Positions 17,454 to 26,966 are shown, counted from the first letter of the stretch. The stretch is 35,288 bases of DNA from Clostridiales bacterium (GCA_021205375.1 JAJPXR010000176.1:1-35288), one strand, 5' to 3'. The notes: a model not told the origin generated them from the letters alone. A program made the numbers and translations.

Positions 17454-18455
17454 TCACCTTTCGTCTGAAGAATTATCAGAATCAGAAGGGGAGGGCTTCT
17501 TTCGCTTCTCCCGGCTCAGGGGGTTAGCCTTGGCCGCAATGCGGAGGCTGTCGCTATCCACGTGGGTATAGATTTGGGTAGTGTTCAGGTTGTCGTGACC
17601 CAGCACCTCCTGGAGGGTACGCACGTCCACACCATTTTGCAGCATCAGTGTGGCGGCGGTGTGGCGCAGCTTATGGGCAGAGTAGAGCGTGGGGTCCAAT
17701 CCCGCCTCCAACAGCCGTTTTTTCACCATCTTGTGGACGGCGGCGGTGGTCATCCGAGTCCGGCGGGAAGTGACAAAAAAAGCCTGTTTGTCGATCAGCG
17801 TCATGCCGTTGCGCACCGCCAGATAGTCGGAAATTGCCCGTTTACACCCGTCATTCAGGAACAAAATACGCTCTTTGTTGCCTTTGCCCAGCACGCGAAT
17901 GGTGTTTTCCCTCACGTCCATGACGTTTAGCCCCACCAGCTCGGAGATGCGCAGGCCACAGTTGAGGAATAACATCAGAATACAGTAGTCCCGCTCCTGA
18001 TTTCTGCCGTCAACGGCTTCCAGGAGTTGGATACTTTCATCCAGCGTCAGGTAGCGTGGCAGGGCTTTTTTCTGGCGGGGGGAGTCCAGATCCTGAACGG
18101 GGTTGTTGTCCAACTGGTGGGTCTTGTTGGAGAGATACTTAAAAAACGACCGTATACTGGAGACTTTGCGGGCGCGGGATGCATTGTTCAGATTTTTTTC
18201 ACGGGACAGATACGCCAGGTAGTCGTAAACCTCGCTGAGCGAAATGCTGCGGACAAAGGCCAGGTCAACGTCGGTGATGTCCACGGACTCTGGGTCCAGG
18301 TCGGCCAGCTCCGGGTTTCGGCGCTGCTTCATGTAGCGGAGAAAGCTCCGCAGGTCCAGGAAGTATTCATCTACGGTTCCAGAGGAATGTCCCTGAACGC
18401 TCTCGTGGTATGAGAGGAAATCCACCAAAATCTTTGGTGCGCTGCGATAATCCAT
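17454..18455 (-). CDS. Tyrosine site-specific recombinase (XerC/XerD-like)
   Basis: SAM-like N-terminal domain; catalytic motifs NCGLRISELVGL, HKLRHTAATLMLQNGVDVRTLQEVLGHDNLNTTQIYTHV. Confidence 0.93.
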   Translation of the reverse strand: MDYRSAPKILVDFLSYHESVQGHSSGTVDEYFLDLRSFLRYMKQRRNPELADLDPESVDITDVDLAFVRSISLSEVYDYLAYLSREKNLNNASRARKVSSIRSFFKYLSNKTHQLDNNPVQDLDSPRQKKALPRYLTLDESIQLLEAVDGRNQERDYCILMLFLNCGLRISELVGLNVMDVRENTIRVLGKGNKERILFLNDGCKRAISDYLAVRNGMTLIDKQAFFVTSRRTRMTTAAVHKMVKKRLLEAGLDPTLYSAHKLRHTAATLMLQNGVDVRTLQEVLGHDNLNTTQIYTHVDSDSLRIAAKANPLSREKRKKPSPSDSDNSSDER

Positions 18456-18510
18456 AAAAAATGTGTTCCTTTCTCGGTGTTAAATTGGCTGAAAATCGGG
18501 GGTCTGCCCG

Positions 18511-18536
18511 GAGGGAGGCTGGATTTTGCCTCCCTC
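18511..18536. repeat. Perfect inverted repeat (9-8-9)
   Basis: GAGGGAGGC tggatttt GCCTCCCTC. Confidence 0.85.
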
Positions 18537-18537
18537 G

Positions 18538-18567
18538 AAGTCAACAAAATTTTTATTTTGTTGACTT
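18538..18567. repeat. Perfect inverted repeat (12-6-12) upstream of the tyrosine recombinase gene
   Basis: AAGTCAACAAAA ttttta TTTTGTTGACTT. Confidence 0.9.
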
Positions 18568-18613
18568 TTCTCTGAACCTCCTCCCCGGTAGGGAAAAGGC
18601 ACTGAGGGGGGCC

Positions 18614-18889
18614 TCAATTCTCGTTCTTCGAGGGATACGGCGACGGTTCTTTTCGCTTGTCCCCGGCCAACCCTGACCGGGAAATGCCGAAGCTCGTTTG
18701 GATGAGAACCGGCTGCTCGTTCACTTTTTGGATGACGTCCTGTAAGACCGCTTCGGCGGCGCCAAGCTGTTCATCAGTCAGGTCAGTGCCGGTGTCATAC
18801 TGGAGGCAATAACGGCATAAGTCGAGCTGCCCCTCCAGGTAATTCACCAGCCTGGTTTTTGAGATGTAAACATCGCTGCTGTCGTTCAT
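18614..18889 (-). CDS. Small hypothetical protein
   Basis: 91-aa ORF between radA and the recombinase, same strand as both; no recognised family. Confidence 0.6.
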   Translation of the reverse strand: MNDSSDVYISKTRLVNYLEGQLDLCRYCLQYDTGTDLTDEQLGAAEAVLQDVIQKVNEQPVLIQTSFGISRSGLAGDKRKEPSPYPSKNEN

Positions 18890-18901
18890 GCTTCTCTCTC
18901 C

Positions 18902-20260
18902 TCACAGCAGCACCGCCAGCGCCTCTCGGATGTTTTTCACGGGGATCAACTGCAACCCCGGTATCTCCTGGAGACGGGCGCTGTTCCGGCTGGGGATCAT
19001 GCACTTGGTAAAGCCCATGCGATGTACCTCGCTGAGCCGCTGGCTCAGGCCATTGACTGTCCGCAGCTCGCCGGTCAGCCCCACCTCACCGATGGCGGCC
19101 AGGTCGTTGGGCACCGGCCTGCCTCGGAAACTGGATGCAAACGCCAAAATAGTTGCCAGGTCTGCTGCCGGTTCCCCCAGGTTCAGCCCGCCGATGACGT
19201 TCAGGTAGGCGTCGCAGCCCCCCACATTCATACCGCCCCGCTTCTCCAGCACGGCCATCAGCATCATGGCCCGGTTGTAGTCGATGCCGTTGCTGGTGCG
19301 CCGCGGCACCGCAAAACTGGAAGATGTAACCAGTGCCTGAACCTCTGCCAGCACGGGGCGCACCCCCTCCATGACGCAGGTGACGCAGGTCCCCGGCGCG
19401 CCTTCCGGCCTGCCGCTGAGCAGCATTTCCGAGGGGTTGGGCACCTCTGCCAGTCCCTCGTCCAGCATTTCAAACACGCCGATTTCATTGGTGGCTCCAA
19501 AGCGGTTTTTGGTGGCCCGGAGGATGCGATAGGATAGGTGCTGTTCCCCCTCGAAGGAGAGAACGCAGTCCACGATGTGTTCCAGCACCTTTGGCCCGGC
19601 GATGGAGCCCTCTTTGTTGATGTGGCCGATGACGAAAACGGTCAGCCCCTCCCCTTTCGCCAGCTCCATCAGCGCCATGGTGCATTGCTTCACCTGGGTG
19701 ACACTGCCGGGCAGAGAGTCAGAGCTGCCGGTCAGAATGGTCTGGATGGAGTCCACGATCAAAATGTTCGGCCTGACCTGGTGGACGGCGTCGGTGATGT
19801 CCTCCAGATGGGTCTCGGAAAGGAGATACAGGGTCTCCCCTGTCACCCCCAGCCGCTGGGAACGGAGCTTGATTTGCCGGGTGGATTCCTCGCCGGAGAC
19901 GTAGAGGACGGTATACTGCTTGCAAAGCTCGTTGCAGATTTGGAGCATCAGCGTGGACTTGCCGATGCCCGGCGCGCCGCCCACCAGCACCAGGCTCCCC
20001 TGGACGGCTCCGCCGCCCAGCACCCGGTCCAGCTCGCTCATACCCGTGGAAAACCGCAGCTCCTCCGACGTGGTCACGTCCGCCAGCCGCTGGGGAACAG
20101 CCTTTTGCCGCAGACTGGAACGGGCCGGGGACGCAGTTTTTTTGCTCTCGGCGGGCTGCTCTACAATGGTGTTCCAGTTGCCGCAGACAGGGCATCTCCC
20201 CTGCCATTTGGGAAATTCGTTGCCGCAGGAGGTACAGTAAAACAGGGTTTTCGCTTTCAT
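18902..20260 (-). CDS. radA: DNA repair protein RadA
   Basis: MKAKTLFYCTSCGNEFPKWQGRCPVCGNWNT zinc finger; GGAPGIGKSTLMLQI; KNRFGATNEIGVFEM. Confidence 0.97.
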   Translation of the reverse strand: MKAKTLFYCTSCGNEFPKWQGRCPVCGNWNTIVEQPAESKKTASPARSSLRQKAVPQRLADVTTSEELRFSTGMSELDRVLGGGAVQGSLVLVGGAPGIGKSTLMLQICNELCKQYTVLYVSGEESTRQIKLRSQRLGVTGETLYLLSETHLEDITDAVHQVRPNILIVDSIQTILTGSSDSLPGSVTQVKQCTMALMELAKGEGLTVFVIGHINKEGSIAGPKVLEHIVDCVLSFEGEQHLSYRILRATKNRFGATNEIGVFEMLDEGLAEVPNPSEMLLSGRPEGAPGTCVTCVMEGVRPVLAEVQALVTSSSFAVPRRTSNGIDYNRAMMLMAVLEKRGGMNVGGCDAYLNVIGGLNLGEPAADLATILAFASSFRGRPVPNDLAAIGEVGLTGELRTVNGLSQRLSEVHRMGFTKCMIPSRNSARLQEIPGLQLIPVKNIREALAVLL

Positions 20261-20267
20261 GTATCCA

Positions 20268-20993
20268 TCACCTAAAGAGTTCAAACTGTTCGTAAAGCAA
20301 ATAGGACGCCGTCAGCGTCGCCGCGATGCGGGTCTGATAGCCGTCTGTCTCCAACAACGTGTTTTCCGCTGGGTTGGAGAGAAACCCACACTCCACCAAC
20401 ACCGCCCGGCAGGAGACGTGGTTCATCAGGTAGACGGTGTCGGGAATTTCCGTGGCCTGTCGGGTGTTTTCCGGGTCCAGGCTCTGCCGCAGCAGCTCCT
20501 GGAGCTGCGCCGCCCACTGCTGGCTCTCGGCATCGGCCCGGTAAAACACCTGCGCGCCGTGGGAGGACGCGCTGGTGTAGTTGTTCTGGTGGATGCTGAG
20601 CAGCACGGCGTTTTGCGTGTTTTCAATGAGTTCCACCCGGTTCAAAAGGTCGGTGTGCTTCTTCTCCCGGAGGGTGGCGGCGTCCGGGTCGGCCAGGGAG
20701 ACGTCCTCTGTGCGCACCAACTTGGTTTGCACGCCGTATAAGCCACAGAGCTGGTCCATTTTCAGGGCAATGGCCAGGTTGATGGAACTCTCCGCCGTAC
20801 CGGAAAGGGCCACCGCGCCGCCGTCCTCCCCGCCGTGTCCGGCGTCGATCACCAATGTCTGTGTGGGAACGCGGCAGTAATTGGCCGTTGGCACACTCCC
20901 CTGCACAAAATACAGCAGGTACGATAGGGCCAGCAGGAACAACAGCAGGAGCAAAAACGAGGTCAGCCGGGATTTCACCATTTTCATCACCAC
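20268..20993 (-). CDS. cwlD: N-acetylmuramoyl-L-alanine amidase, CwlD-like
   Basis: N-terminal TM; VIDAGHGGEDGGAVALSGTAESSINLAIALKM; SIHQNNY; VLVECGFLSNPAE (Amidase_3 motifs). Confidence 0.9.
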   Translation of the reverse strand: MVMKMVKSRLTSFLLLLLFLLALSYLLYFVQGSVPTANYCRVPTQTLVIDAGHGGEDGGAVALSGTAESSINLAIALKMDQLCGLYGVQTKLVRTEDVSLADPDAATLREKKHTDLLNRVELIENTQNAVLLSIHQNNYTSASSHGAQVFYRADAESQQWAAQLQELLRQSLDPENTRQATEIPDTVYLMNHVSCRAVLVECGFLSNPAENTLLETDGYQTRIAATLTASYLLYEQFELFR

Positions 20994-21067
20994 TGTATCC
21001 TATGCCCGTCCCGGTCCGAAAATCACCTTACTGACAGGATACCACAAGTCGGGCAAAATGAAAAGTC

Positions 21068-21114
21068 CAAAGTTGAAGGCGGCGCCTTACCAAGACACCG
21101 CCTCATCAACTTTG
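21068..21114 (-). terminator. Probable terminator downstream of the MATE gene
   Basis: CAAAGTTGA..GGCGG ... CCGCC..TCAACTTTG inverted repeat, minus-strand 3' flank GACTTTTCATTTT. Confidence 0.6.
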
Positions 21115-21123
21115 TGGTACTGC

Positions 21124-22497
21124 CTACGCTCCCTTTTCCAGAATTTTATTGAAGCTCAGCAGGAAGGTGGTCACTGTGACCGCGGCAGCCAGCACATCGC
21201 TGACCGGCTCGGCCAGGAACACCGCCATGACCTGATTGCCCGTGAAGATGTGGGGCAAGATGAAAATCAACGGAATCAGCAGAATGAGCTTGCGCAGACA
21301 GGCCATCAGGAGGCTGGTTCGCGCCTGTCCCAGGGCCATAAAGCTCTGTTGGCAGGCCATCTGGAAACCCAGAGCGAAAATGCCTGCCGCGTAAATGCGC
21401 AGCGCCCAGGCGGTGTACGCCACCAACTCCTCATTGGCGGTAAAGGCGGAGGCGAACAACTGGGGAACCAGCATCACCAACGCCCAGAAAACGGTGGCAT
21501 AGACCGCGCAGGAAGTCAGTTGCAGCTTGAAGGTCTGCCGGACCCGCTGGTCCTTTTTGGCGCCGAAGTTATAACTCATAATAGGCTGCCCGCCCTGGCA
21601 GATTCCCTGAATGGGCAGCACCGCCATCTGGCTGACGCTGGTGATGATGGTCATAGCGCCTACAGCCAGGTCGCCGCCGTAGCGGGACAGGCTGGAGGTG
21701 AAGCTGATGGACAACAGCCCCTCCGTGCTGAGCATGACAAAGCTGGAGATACCCAGGGCCAAGCAGGGCAAAATGACGTTCCCCTCCAGCCGCAGGTTTT
21801 CCCGCCGCAGGTGCAGGATGGTCTTTTTCCCCGTCAGGAAGCGCAAGATCCACACAGCGCTCACCGCCTGGCTGAACACTGTGGCAATGGCCGCGCCCCG
21901 TACCCCCAGGCCCAGACCGAAGATGAGGATGGGGTCCAGAATGATGTTGATGACCGCGCCGATCACCGTGGTCAGCATACTGATGCGGGAGAAACCCTGT
22001 GTGGTGATAAAGGGGTTCATGCCCAGAACCAGGAGGACGAAAATCGACCCCAAAATGTAGATGCGGGCGTAGGCCACGGCATAGGGCAGCGTGGCGTCGC
22101 TGGCCCCGAACAGCCGCAACAGCGTAGGCGCGGCGGCGTAGAACACCGCGGTCAGCACAACGGCCATACAAAGCAACAGTGTAAAGCAGTTGCCCATGAT
22201 TTTCTCTGCTACGTCGTTCTTTTTGGTGCCCATGGCGATGGCAGCCCGGGGCGCGCCGCCTGACCCGGCCAGCATAGCAAAGGCGTTGAGCAGCATCAAA
22301 ATAGCGGTGAACAGGCCCACGCCCGTCAAAGCGGTGGCCCCCACCTCCGGGATGTGACCGATGTAAATGCGGTCCACGATGTTGTAGAGCAGGTTGATGA
22401 CCTGCGCCACCACCGCAGGAATTGCCAATTGCGCTAGAAGGCCCCCGACGCTGCCGCTGCCCAGGTCCTGGCTGGCGTTTTTTGTCGTTTTAGCCAT
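21124..22497 (-). CDS. MATE family efflux transporter
   Basis: LGSGSVGGLLAQLAIPAVVAQVINLLYNIVDRIYIGHIPEVGATALTGVGL; about 12 TM. Confidence 0.95.
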   Translation of the reverse strand: MAKTTKNASQDLGSGSVGGLLAQLAIPAVVAQVINLLYNIVDRIYIGHIPEVGATALTGVGLFTAILMLLNAFAMLAGSGGAPRAAIAMGTKKNDVAEKIMGNCFTLLLCMAVVLTAVFYAAAPTLLRLFGASDATLPYAVAYARIYILGSIFVLLVLGMNPFITTQGFSRISMLTTVIGAVINIILDPILIFGLGLGVRGAAIATVFSQAVSAVWILRFLTGKKTILHLRRENLRLEGNVILPCLALGISSFVMLSTEGLLSISFTSSLSRYGGDLAVGAMTIITSVSQMAVLPIQGICQGGQPIMSYNFGAKKDQRVRQTFKLQLTSCAVYATVFWALVMLVPQLFASAFTANEELVAYTAWALRIYAAGIFALGFQMACQQSFMALGQARTSLLMACLRKLILLIPLIFILPHIFTGNQVMAVFLAEPVSDVLAAAVTVTTFLLSFNKILEKGA

Positions 22498-22587
22498 ATG
22501 CTTCCTTTCCCCTCTCTGGTTCTCTTCCTTGGACAAAGCAGCCCATCCCGGTTAAATGGCGGAACAGGCTGCTTTTGATGTGATAAA

Positions 22588-24504
22588 TTAGCTATTGATG
22601 GCGTTGCCGGTGTAGAGCTGATAGTATTTGCCCTTCTCGGCGATGAGCTGGTCGTGGGTACCGCGCTCAATGATGCGGCCCAGTTCCAGAACCATGATAC
22701 AGTCGGAGTTGCGGACAGTGGACAGCCGGTGGGCGATGACGAAGGTGGTCCGTCCGTTCATCAGCTTATCCATGCCGTCCTGCACCAGTTGCTCGGTACG
22801 GGTATCGATGGAACTGGTGGCCTCGTCCAGAATCAGCACTGGCGGGTCAGCCACCGCAGCTCTGGCGATGGCCAGTAGCTGCCGCTGGCCCTGGGACAGG
22901 TTCGCGCCGTCGCCCGTGAGCATGGTGTCGTACCCTTCTGGCAGATGGCGAATGAAGCCATCGGCGTTGGCCAGCTTTGCCGCTGCGATGCAATCTTCGT
23001 CGGTGGCATCCAGCTTGCCGTAACGGATGTTTTCCATCACGGTGCCGGTGAAGAGGTGGGTATCCTGCAAAACGATGCCCAGGGACCGGCGCAGGTCAGG
23101 CTTCTTGATCTTCGTGATGTTGATACCGTCGTAGCGGATCTTGCCGTCTTGGATGTCGTAGAAGCGGTTGATGAGGTTGGTGATGGTGGTCTTGCCCGCG
23201 CCGGTGGAGCCGACAAAAGCGATCTTCTGGCCGGGCGTGGCGTAGAGCTTGATGTTGTGCAGCACCATCTTGTCATCGGTGTAGCCGAAGTCCACATCGT
23301 CCATAACGATGTCGCCGGTCAGCTCGGTGATGGAGGTGTTGCCTTCCTTCTGGTGGGGATGCTTCCAGCCCCAGACACCGGTCCGGGTGGGGCTTTCCAG
23401 CAGGGTGCCACCGGCCTTGACCACGTTGACCAGCTCGCAGTAGCCGTCGTCCACCTCAGGCTCTTCGTCCAGCAGGGCGAAGATACGTTCCGCACCGGCC
23501 AGCGCCATGATGATGAAGTTGAACTGCTGGGAGATCTGGTTGATGGGCTGCATCAGGCTCTTGTTCAGCGTCAGGAAGGAGGCCAAACGGCCAACGGTGA
23601 AGCTGCCGACCCCATTGATGGCCAGCAAGCCGCCCACCACCGCGCAGAGCACGTAGTTCAGGTTACCCAACTGAGAGTTGATGGGGCCAAGGAAGTTCGC
23701 ATACTGGTTGGCGTTGTAGGCGCTGTCGAACAACTGGTCGTTGCGCTTTTTGAACTCCTCCAGGGTTTTTTCCTCGTGGCAAAAGACCTTGACCACCTTC
23801 TGTCCGTCCATCATCTCCTCGATGTAGCCGTTTACATTGCCGAGATCCCTTTGCTGGGCCGTGTAGTAGCGGCTGGACCGCCCGGCCAGTTGTCTTGTGA
23901 CCAGCAGCATACCGCACACCACAACCAGGGACAGCAGGGTCAGCGGCAGCGACATCCGAATCATGGAAATTAGCACGGCCACGATAGTGATGAAACTGTT
24001 CAGCATCTGAGGGATGGACTGGGAGATCATCTGCCGCATGGTGTCGATGTCGTTGGTGTAGATGGACATGATGTCGCCATGTGCGTGGGTGTCAAAATAC
24101 TTGATGGGCAGGGTCTCCATGTGGGAGAATACGTCATCCCGCAGCTTCTTCTGGGTGCCCTGGCTGATGTAGATCATCAGTCGGCTCTGAATCAGAGAGG
24201 CCAAAACGCCGCAGGCGTAGAAGATGGCGACGCGGGTGACGGCTGCGGCCAGTCCGCTGAAATCTGGGTCAGGCTGGGTCAGCAGCGGGGTGATATAATC
24301 GTCAATCAGGGTCTGCATGAACAGCGTGCCCTGTACCGTGGACAGCACCGTGGTCACGATGCAAATCACAACTACGATCCAAGCAATGGCGTAGCTTTTC
24401 ATGATATACGCCAGCAGCCGGAACAGCAGCTTCATGGGGTTGTTGATTTTGGGCCGAGGGCCGTTGGCCTGAGGGCCTCTTCCTCCTCCGTTGGGTCCGG
24501 GCAT
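22588..24504 (-). CDS. ABC exporter half-transporter (permease + ATPase)
   Basis: TM domain plus GSTGAGKTTITNLINRFYD, LSQGQRQLLAIARA, LILDEATSSIDT. Confidence 0.96.
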   Translation of the reverse strand: MPGPNGGGRGPQANGPRPKINNPMKLLFRLLAYIMKSYAIAWIVVVICIVTTVLSTVQGTLFMQTLIDDYITPLLTQPDPDFSGLAAAVTRVAIFYACGVLASLIQSRLMIYISQGTQKKLRDDVFSHMETLPIKYFDTHAHGDIMSIYTNDIDTMRQMISQSIPQMLNSFITIVAVLISMIRMSLPLTLLSLVVVCGMLLVTRQLAGRSSRYYTAQQRDLGNVNGYIEEMMDGQKVVKVFCHEEKTLEEFKKRNDQLFDSAYNANQYANFLGPINSQLGNLNYVLCAVVGGLLAINGVGSFTVGRLASFLTLNKSLMQPINQISQQFNFIIMALAGAERIFALLDEEPEVDDGYCELVNVVKAGGTLLESPTRTGVWGWKHPHQKEGNTSITELTGDIVMDDVDFGYTDDKMVLHNIKLYATPGQKIAFVGSTGAGKTTITNLINRFYDIQDGKIRYDGINITKIKKPDLRRSLGIVLQDTHLFTGTVMENIRYGKLDATDEDCIAAAKLANADGFIRHLPEGYDTMLTGDGANLSQGQRQLLAIARAAVADPPVLILDEATSSIDTRTEQLVQDGMDKLMNGRTTFVIAHRLSTVRNSDCIMVLELGRIIERGTHDQLIAEKGKYYQLYTGNAINS

Positions 24505-26252
24505 TACTGCTCACCTCCTGCATGGTCGAAGTCGCCGCCGCCCTGGGTCTGGCCTTCATAGACCTCACGGTAAATCTTGTTGGTGGCAAGCAGCTCCTCG
24601 TGGGTGCCGAATCCGTTCACCTTGCCGTCCTCCAGCACCAGGATACGGTCTGCGTTCTGGACGCTGGAAATACGCTGGGCGATGATGATTTTTGTGGTTT
24701 CGGGGATAAAGTCGGCCAGGGCCTTGCGAATCTTCGCGTCGGTAGCGGTGTCCACCGCGCTGGTGGAGTCGTCCAGCACCAGCACCTTGGGGTGCTTCAG
24801 CAGGGCGCGGGCGATGCACAGCCGCTGCTTCTGGCCGCCGGAGACGTTGCTGCCGCCTTGTTCGATGTAGGTGTTGTACCCGTCGGGCATCCGGTCGATG
24901 AACTCGTCGGCACAGGCCAGTTGGCAGGCTTCGATGCACTCCTCCTCGGTGGCGTCCTCTTTGCCCCAGCGGAGGTTGTCGAAGATGGTACCGGAGAAGA
25001 GGACGTTCTTTTGCAGCACCACAGAGACCTGGTTCCGCAGGACCTCCATGTCGTACTGCCGCACGTCCAGGCCACCGACGGAGACGCTGCCGCTCTGCAC
25101 ATCATACAGGCGGGAAATCAGGTTCACCAGGCTGGTCTTGGCACTGCCGGTGCCGCCGATGATGCCGATGGTCTCGCCTGATTTGATGTGCAGGTCGATG
25201 TCGCTCAGCACCAGGTTGCCTTCCTCTTTGTAGGCGAAGTTCACGTGATTGAAGTCGATGGAGCCGTCCGGCACTTCCATGACGGGCTGCTCGGGGTTGG
25301 TCAGAGTGGGTTCCTCATTGAGGACCTCACAAATACGCCGGGCCGCAGCCATAGACATGGTTATCATAACAAAAACCATGGACAGCATCATCAGGCTCAT
25401 CAGGATGTTCATACAGTAGGTCAGCAGACTCATCAGCTCGCCGGTGGTCAGGTTGCCCACCACGATCATCCTCGCGCCGATCCAGCTCAGCAGCAGGATG
25501 CAGGTGTAGACGGTGGCCATCATCAGTGGGGTGTTCCACGCCACGATGCCCTCTGCTTTGATGAACATCTTGTAGAGGTTCTGGCTGGCCTTGGTAAATT
25601 TGGTGGTCTCATAGTCCTCTCGGACATAGGCTTTGACCACCCGAATGGCGGAGACATTCTCCTGCACGGAGGCGTTCAGGTCATCGTACTTTTTAAAGAC
25701 TTCGCTGAAGTACTTCATAGCGCGGCTGGAGATGAAAAACAGCAGCGCACCCAGAATGATGACCGCCACCAGGTAGATGCTGGCCAGCCTCGCGTTGATG
25801 AAGAATGCCATGGCCATGGCGCAGATCAGCGACGCCGGGGCGCGGGTACACATCCGCAAAATCATCTGGTAGGAGTTTTGGACGTTGGTCACGTCGGTGG
25901 TCAGCCGGGTCACCAGACCGGCAGTGGAATACTTGTCGATATTGGCGAAAGAGAAGCTCTGGATGTTAGTGAACATGGCCTCCCGCAGGTTCCGGGCCAA
26001 GCCAGCGGACGCCAGAGCGCCGTTTCTTGCGCCCATCAGGCCGGCGAACAGTCCAATCAGGGCGCAGAGAATCATCCAGCCACCCATTTGGTATACGTGG
26101 GTGATGTTCCCTGCCTCGATGCCGTCATCGACGATGGAGGCCATCAAAAGGGGAATGACGGTCTCCATGAGCACCTCCAGGAGCATAAAAAGCGGCGTCA
26201 GAATCGATGGCCGTTTATACTCTCCCAGATGTGCGCCAAGGGTTTTGAGCAT
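24504..26252 (-). CDS. ABC exporter half-transporter (permease + ATPase), partner of the preceding CDS
   Basis: GGTGSAKTSLVNLISRLYD, VSGGQKQRLCIARALL, LVLDDSTSAVDT; shares one nucleotide with the second subunit gene. Confidence 0.96.
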   Translation of the reverse strand: MLKTLGAHLGEYKRPSILTPLFMLLEVLMETVIPLLMASIVDDGIEAGNITHVYQMGGWMILCALIGLFAGLMGARNGALASAGLARNLREAMFTNIQSFSFANIDKYSTAGLVTRLTTDVTNVQNSYQMILRMCTRAPASLICAMAMAFFINARLASIYLVAVIILGALLFFISSRAMKYFSEVFKKYDDLNASVQENVSAIRVVKAYVREDYETTKFTKASQNLYKMFIKAEGIVAWNTPLMMATVYTCILLLSWIGARMIVVGNLTTGELMSLLTYCMNILMSLMMLSMVFVMITMSMAAARRICEVLNEEPTLTNPEQPVMEVPDGSIDFNHVNFAYKEEGNLVLSDIDLHIKSGETIGIIGGTGSAKTSLVNLISRLYDVQSGSVSVGGLDVRQYDMEVLRNQVSVVLQKNVLFSGTIFDNLRWGKEDATEEECIEACQLACADEFIDRMPDGYNTYIEQGGSNVSGGQKQRLCIARALLKHPKVLVLDDSTSAVDTATDAKIRKALADFIPETTKIIIAQRISSVQNADRILVLEDGKVNGFGTHEELLATNKIYREVYEGQTQGGGDFDHAGGEQ

Positions 26253-26298
26253 AGTGGATCTACCTCCTCAGTTTTCGTTGGTTGCTTCTGTAAAAAAC

Positions 26299-26327
26299 AT
26301 TATAAAGAATCGTTCCGTCTCTGTCAA
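26299..26327 (-). promoter_or_regulatory. Consensus SigA promoter for the ABC exporter operon
   Basis: Minus strand TTGACA - 17 nt - TATAAT. Confidence 0.8.
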
Positions 26328-26351
26328 TCAGATGAAACGTTATTTTCGCAG

Positions 26352-26798
26352 TTATCGGATATTTTCATAGACCATTTGCAGCAGGCGTTTCAGCTCACGC
26401 TGCTCCTCCCCAGTCATGCCGACTAACATCTGCCGTTCCGTCTCCTGCACCTTCTCCCGGCTCAGCCGATTTTGGTTCCGGCCCAGCTCCGTCAGGCGAA
26501 CGACCTTGACCCGCCGGTCCGATTCATCGGCCAGAGCCTCCACATATCCTTTTTTCTCCAGACGGGAGACCGTCCCGGCGATGGTGGGCTGTGACACACA
26601 AAAAAAGCGCTCCAGCTCTTTCAGTGTGCAGGTCCCGTCCTCCTGCCGGTCCAGCACCCGCAAAACGTGGCTTTGGGCGACGGTCAAATCCAACTCCCGT
26701 AAGTTCTCATCCGCCCGCTTTTTCAGGGATTCTTCAATTTTTTTCAGCAGGAATCCGTTGTCAGGCAATACCTCTGCGTTATCAGTTGCAGGAACCAT
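26352..26798 (-). CDS. MarR family transcriptional regulator
   Basis: LTVAQSHVLRVLDRQEDGTCTLKELERFFCVSQPTIAGTVSRLEKKGYVEALADESDRRVKVVRLTELG. Confidence 0.93.
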   Translation of the reverse strand: MVPATDNAEVLPDNGFLLKKIEESLKKRADENLRELDLTVAQSHVLRVLDRQEDGTCTLKELERFFCVSQPTIAGTVSRLEKKGYVEALADESDRRVKVVRLTELGRNQNRLSREKVQETERQMLVGMTGEEQRELKRLLQMVYENIR

Positions 26799-26875
26799 AT
26801 ACGTCACCTCGTTTCCCAGGAAATCTCCCTTTTGTTGCCGCGCAAAACCGTATGGCGGTTCATTCAGCAAGCATT

Positions 26876-26916
26876 ATTATAGAGCGATGGCCATCGAAAG
26901 TCAATAGCGCGCTATT
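26876..26916 (-). promoter_or_regulatory. MarR gene promoter with two palindromes
   Basis: Minus strand TTGACT - 17 nt - TATAAT; CGATGGCCATCG inside the spacer and AATAGCGCGCTATT overlapping the -35. Confidence 0.75.
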
Positions 26917-26966
26917 AAAACGAGTTGTAAACTTTTCATGTCACCGCAGGTTCGACATCGAAAGGC

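Noticed and set aside
17454-18455. Tyrosine recombinase as evidence of an integrated mobile element
   Set aside because: Flanked by housekeeping genes (radA, fba region), no att-like direct repeats, cargo or phage genes seen; more like a chromosomal Xer-type enzyme
20881-22263. 460-aa plus-strand ORF
   Set aside because: Antisense to the MATE transporter gene; His/Gln-rich shadow translation
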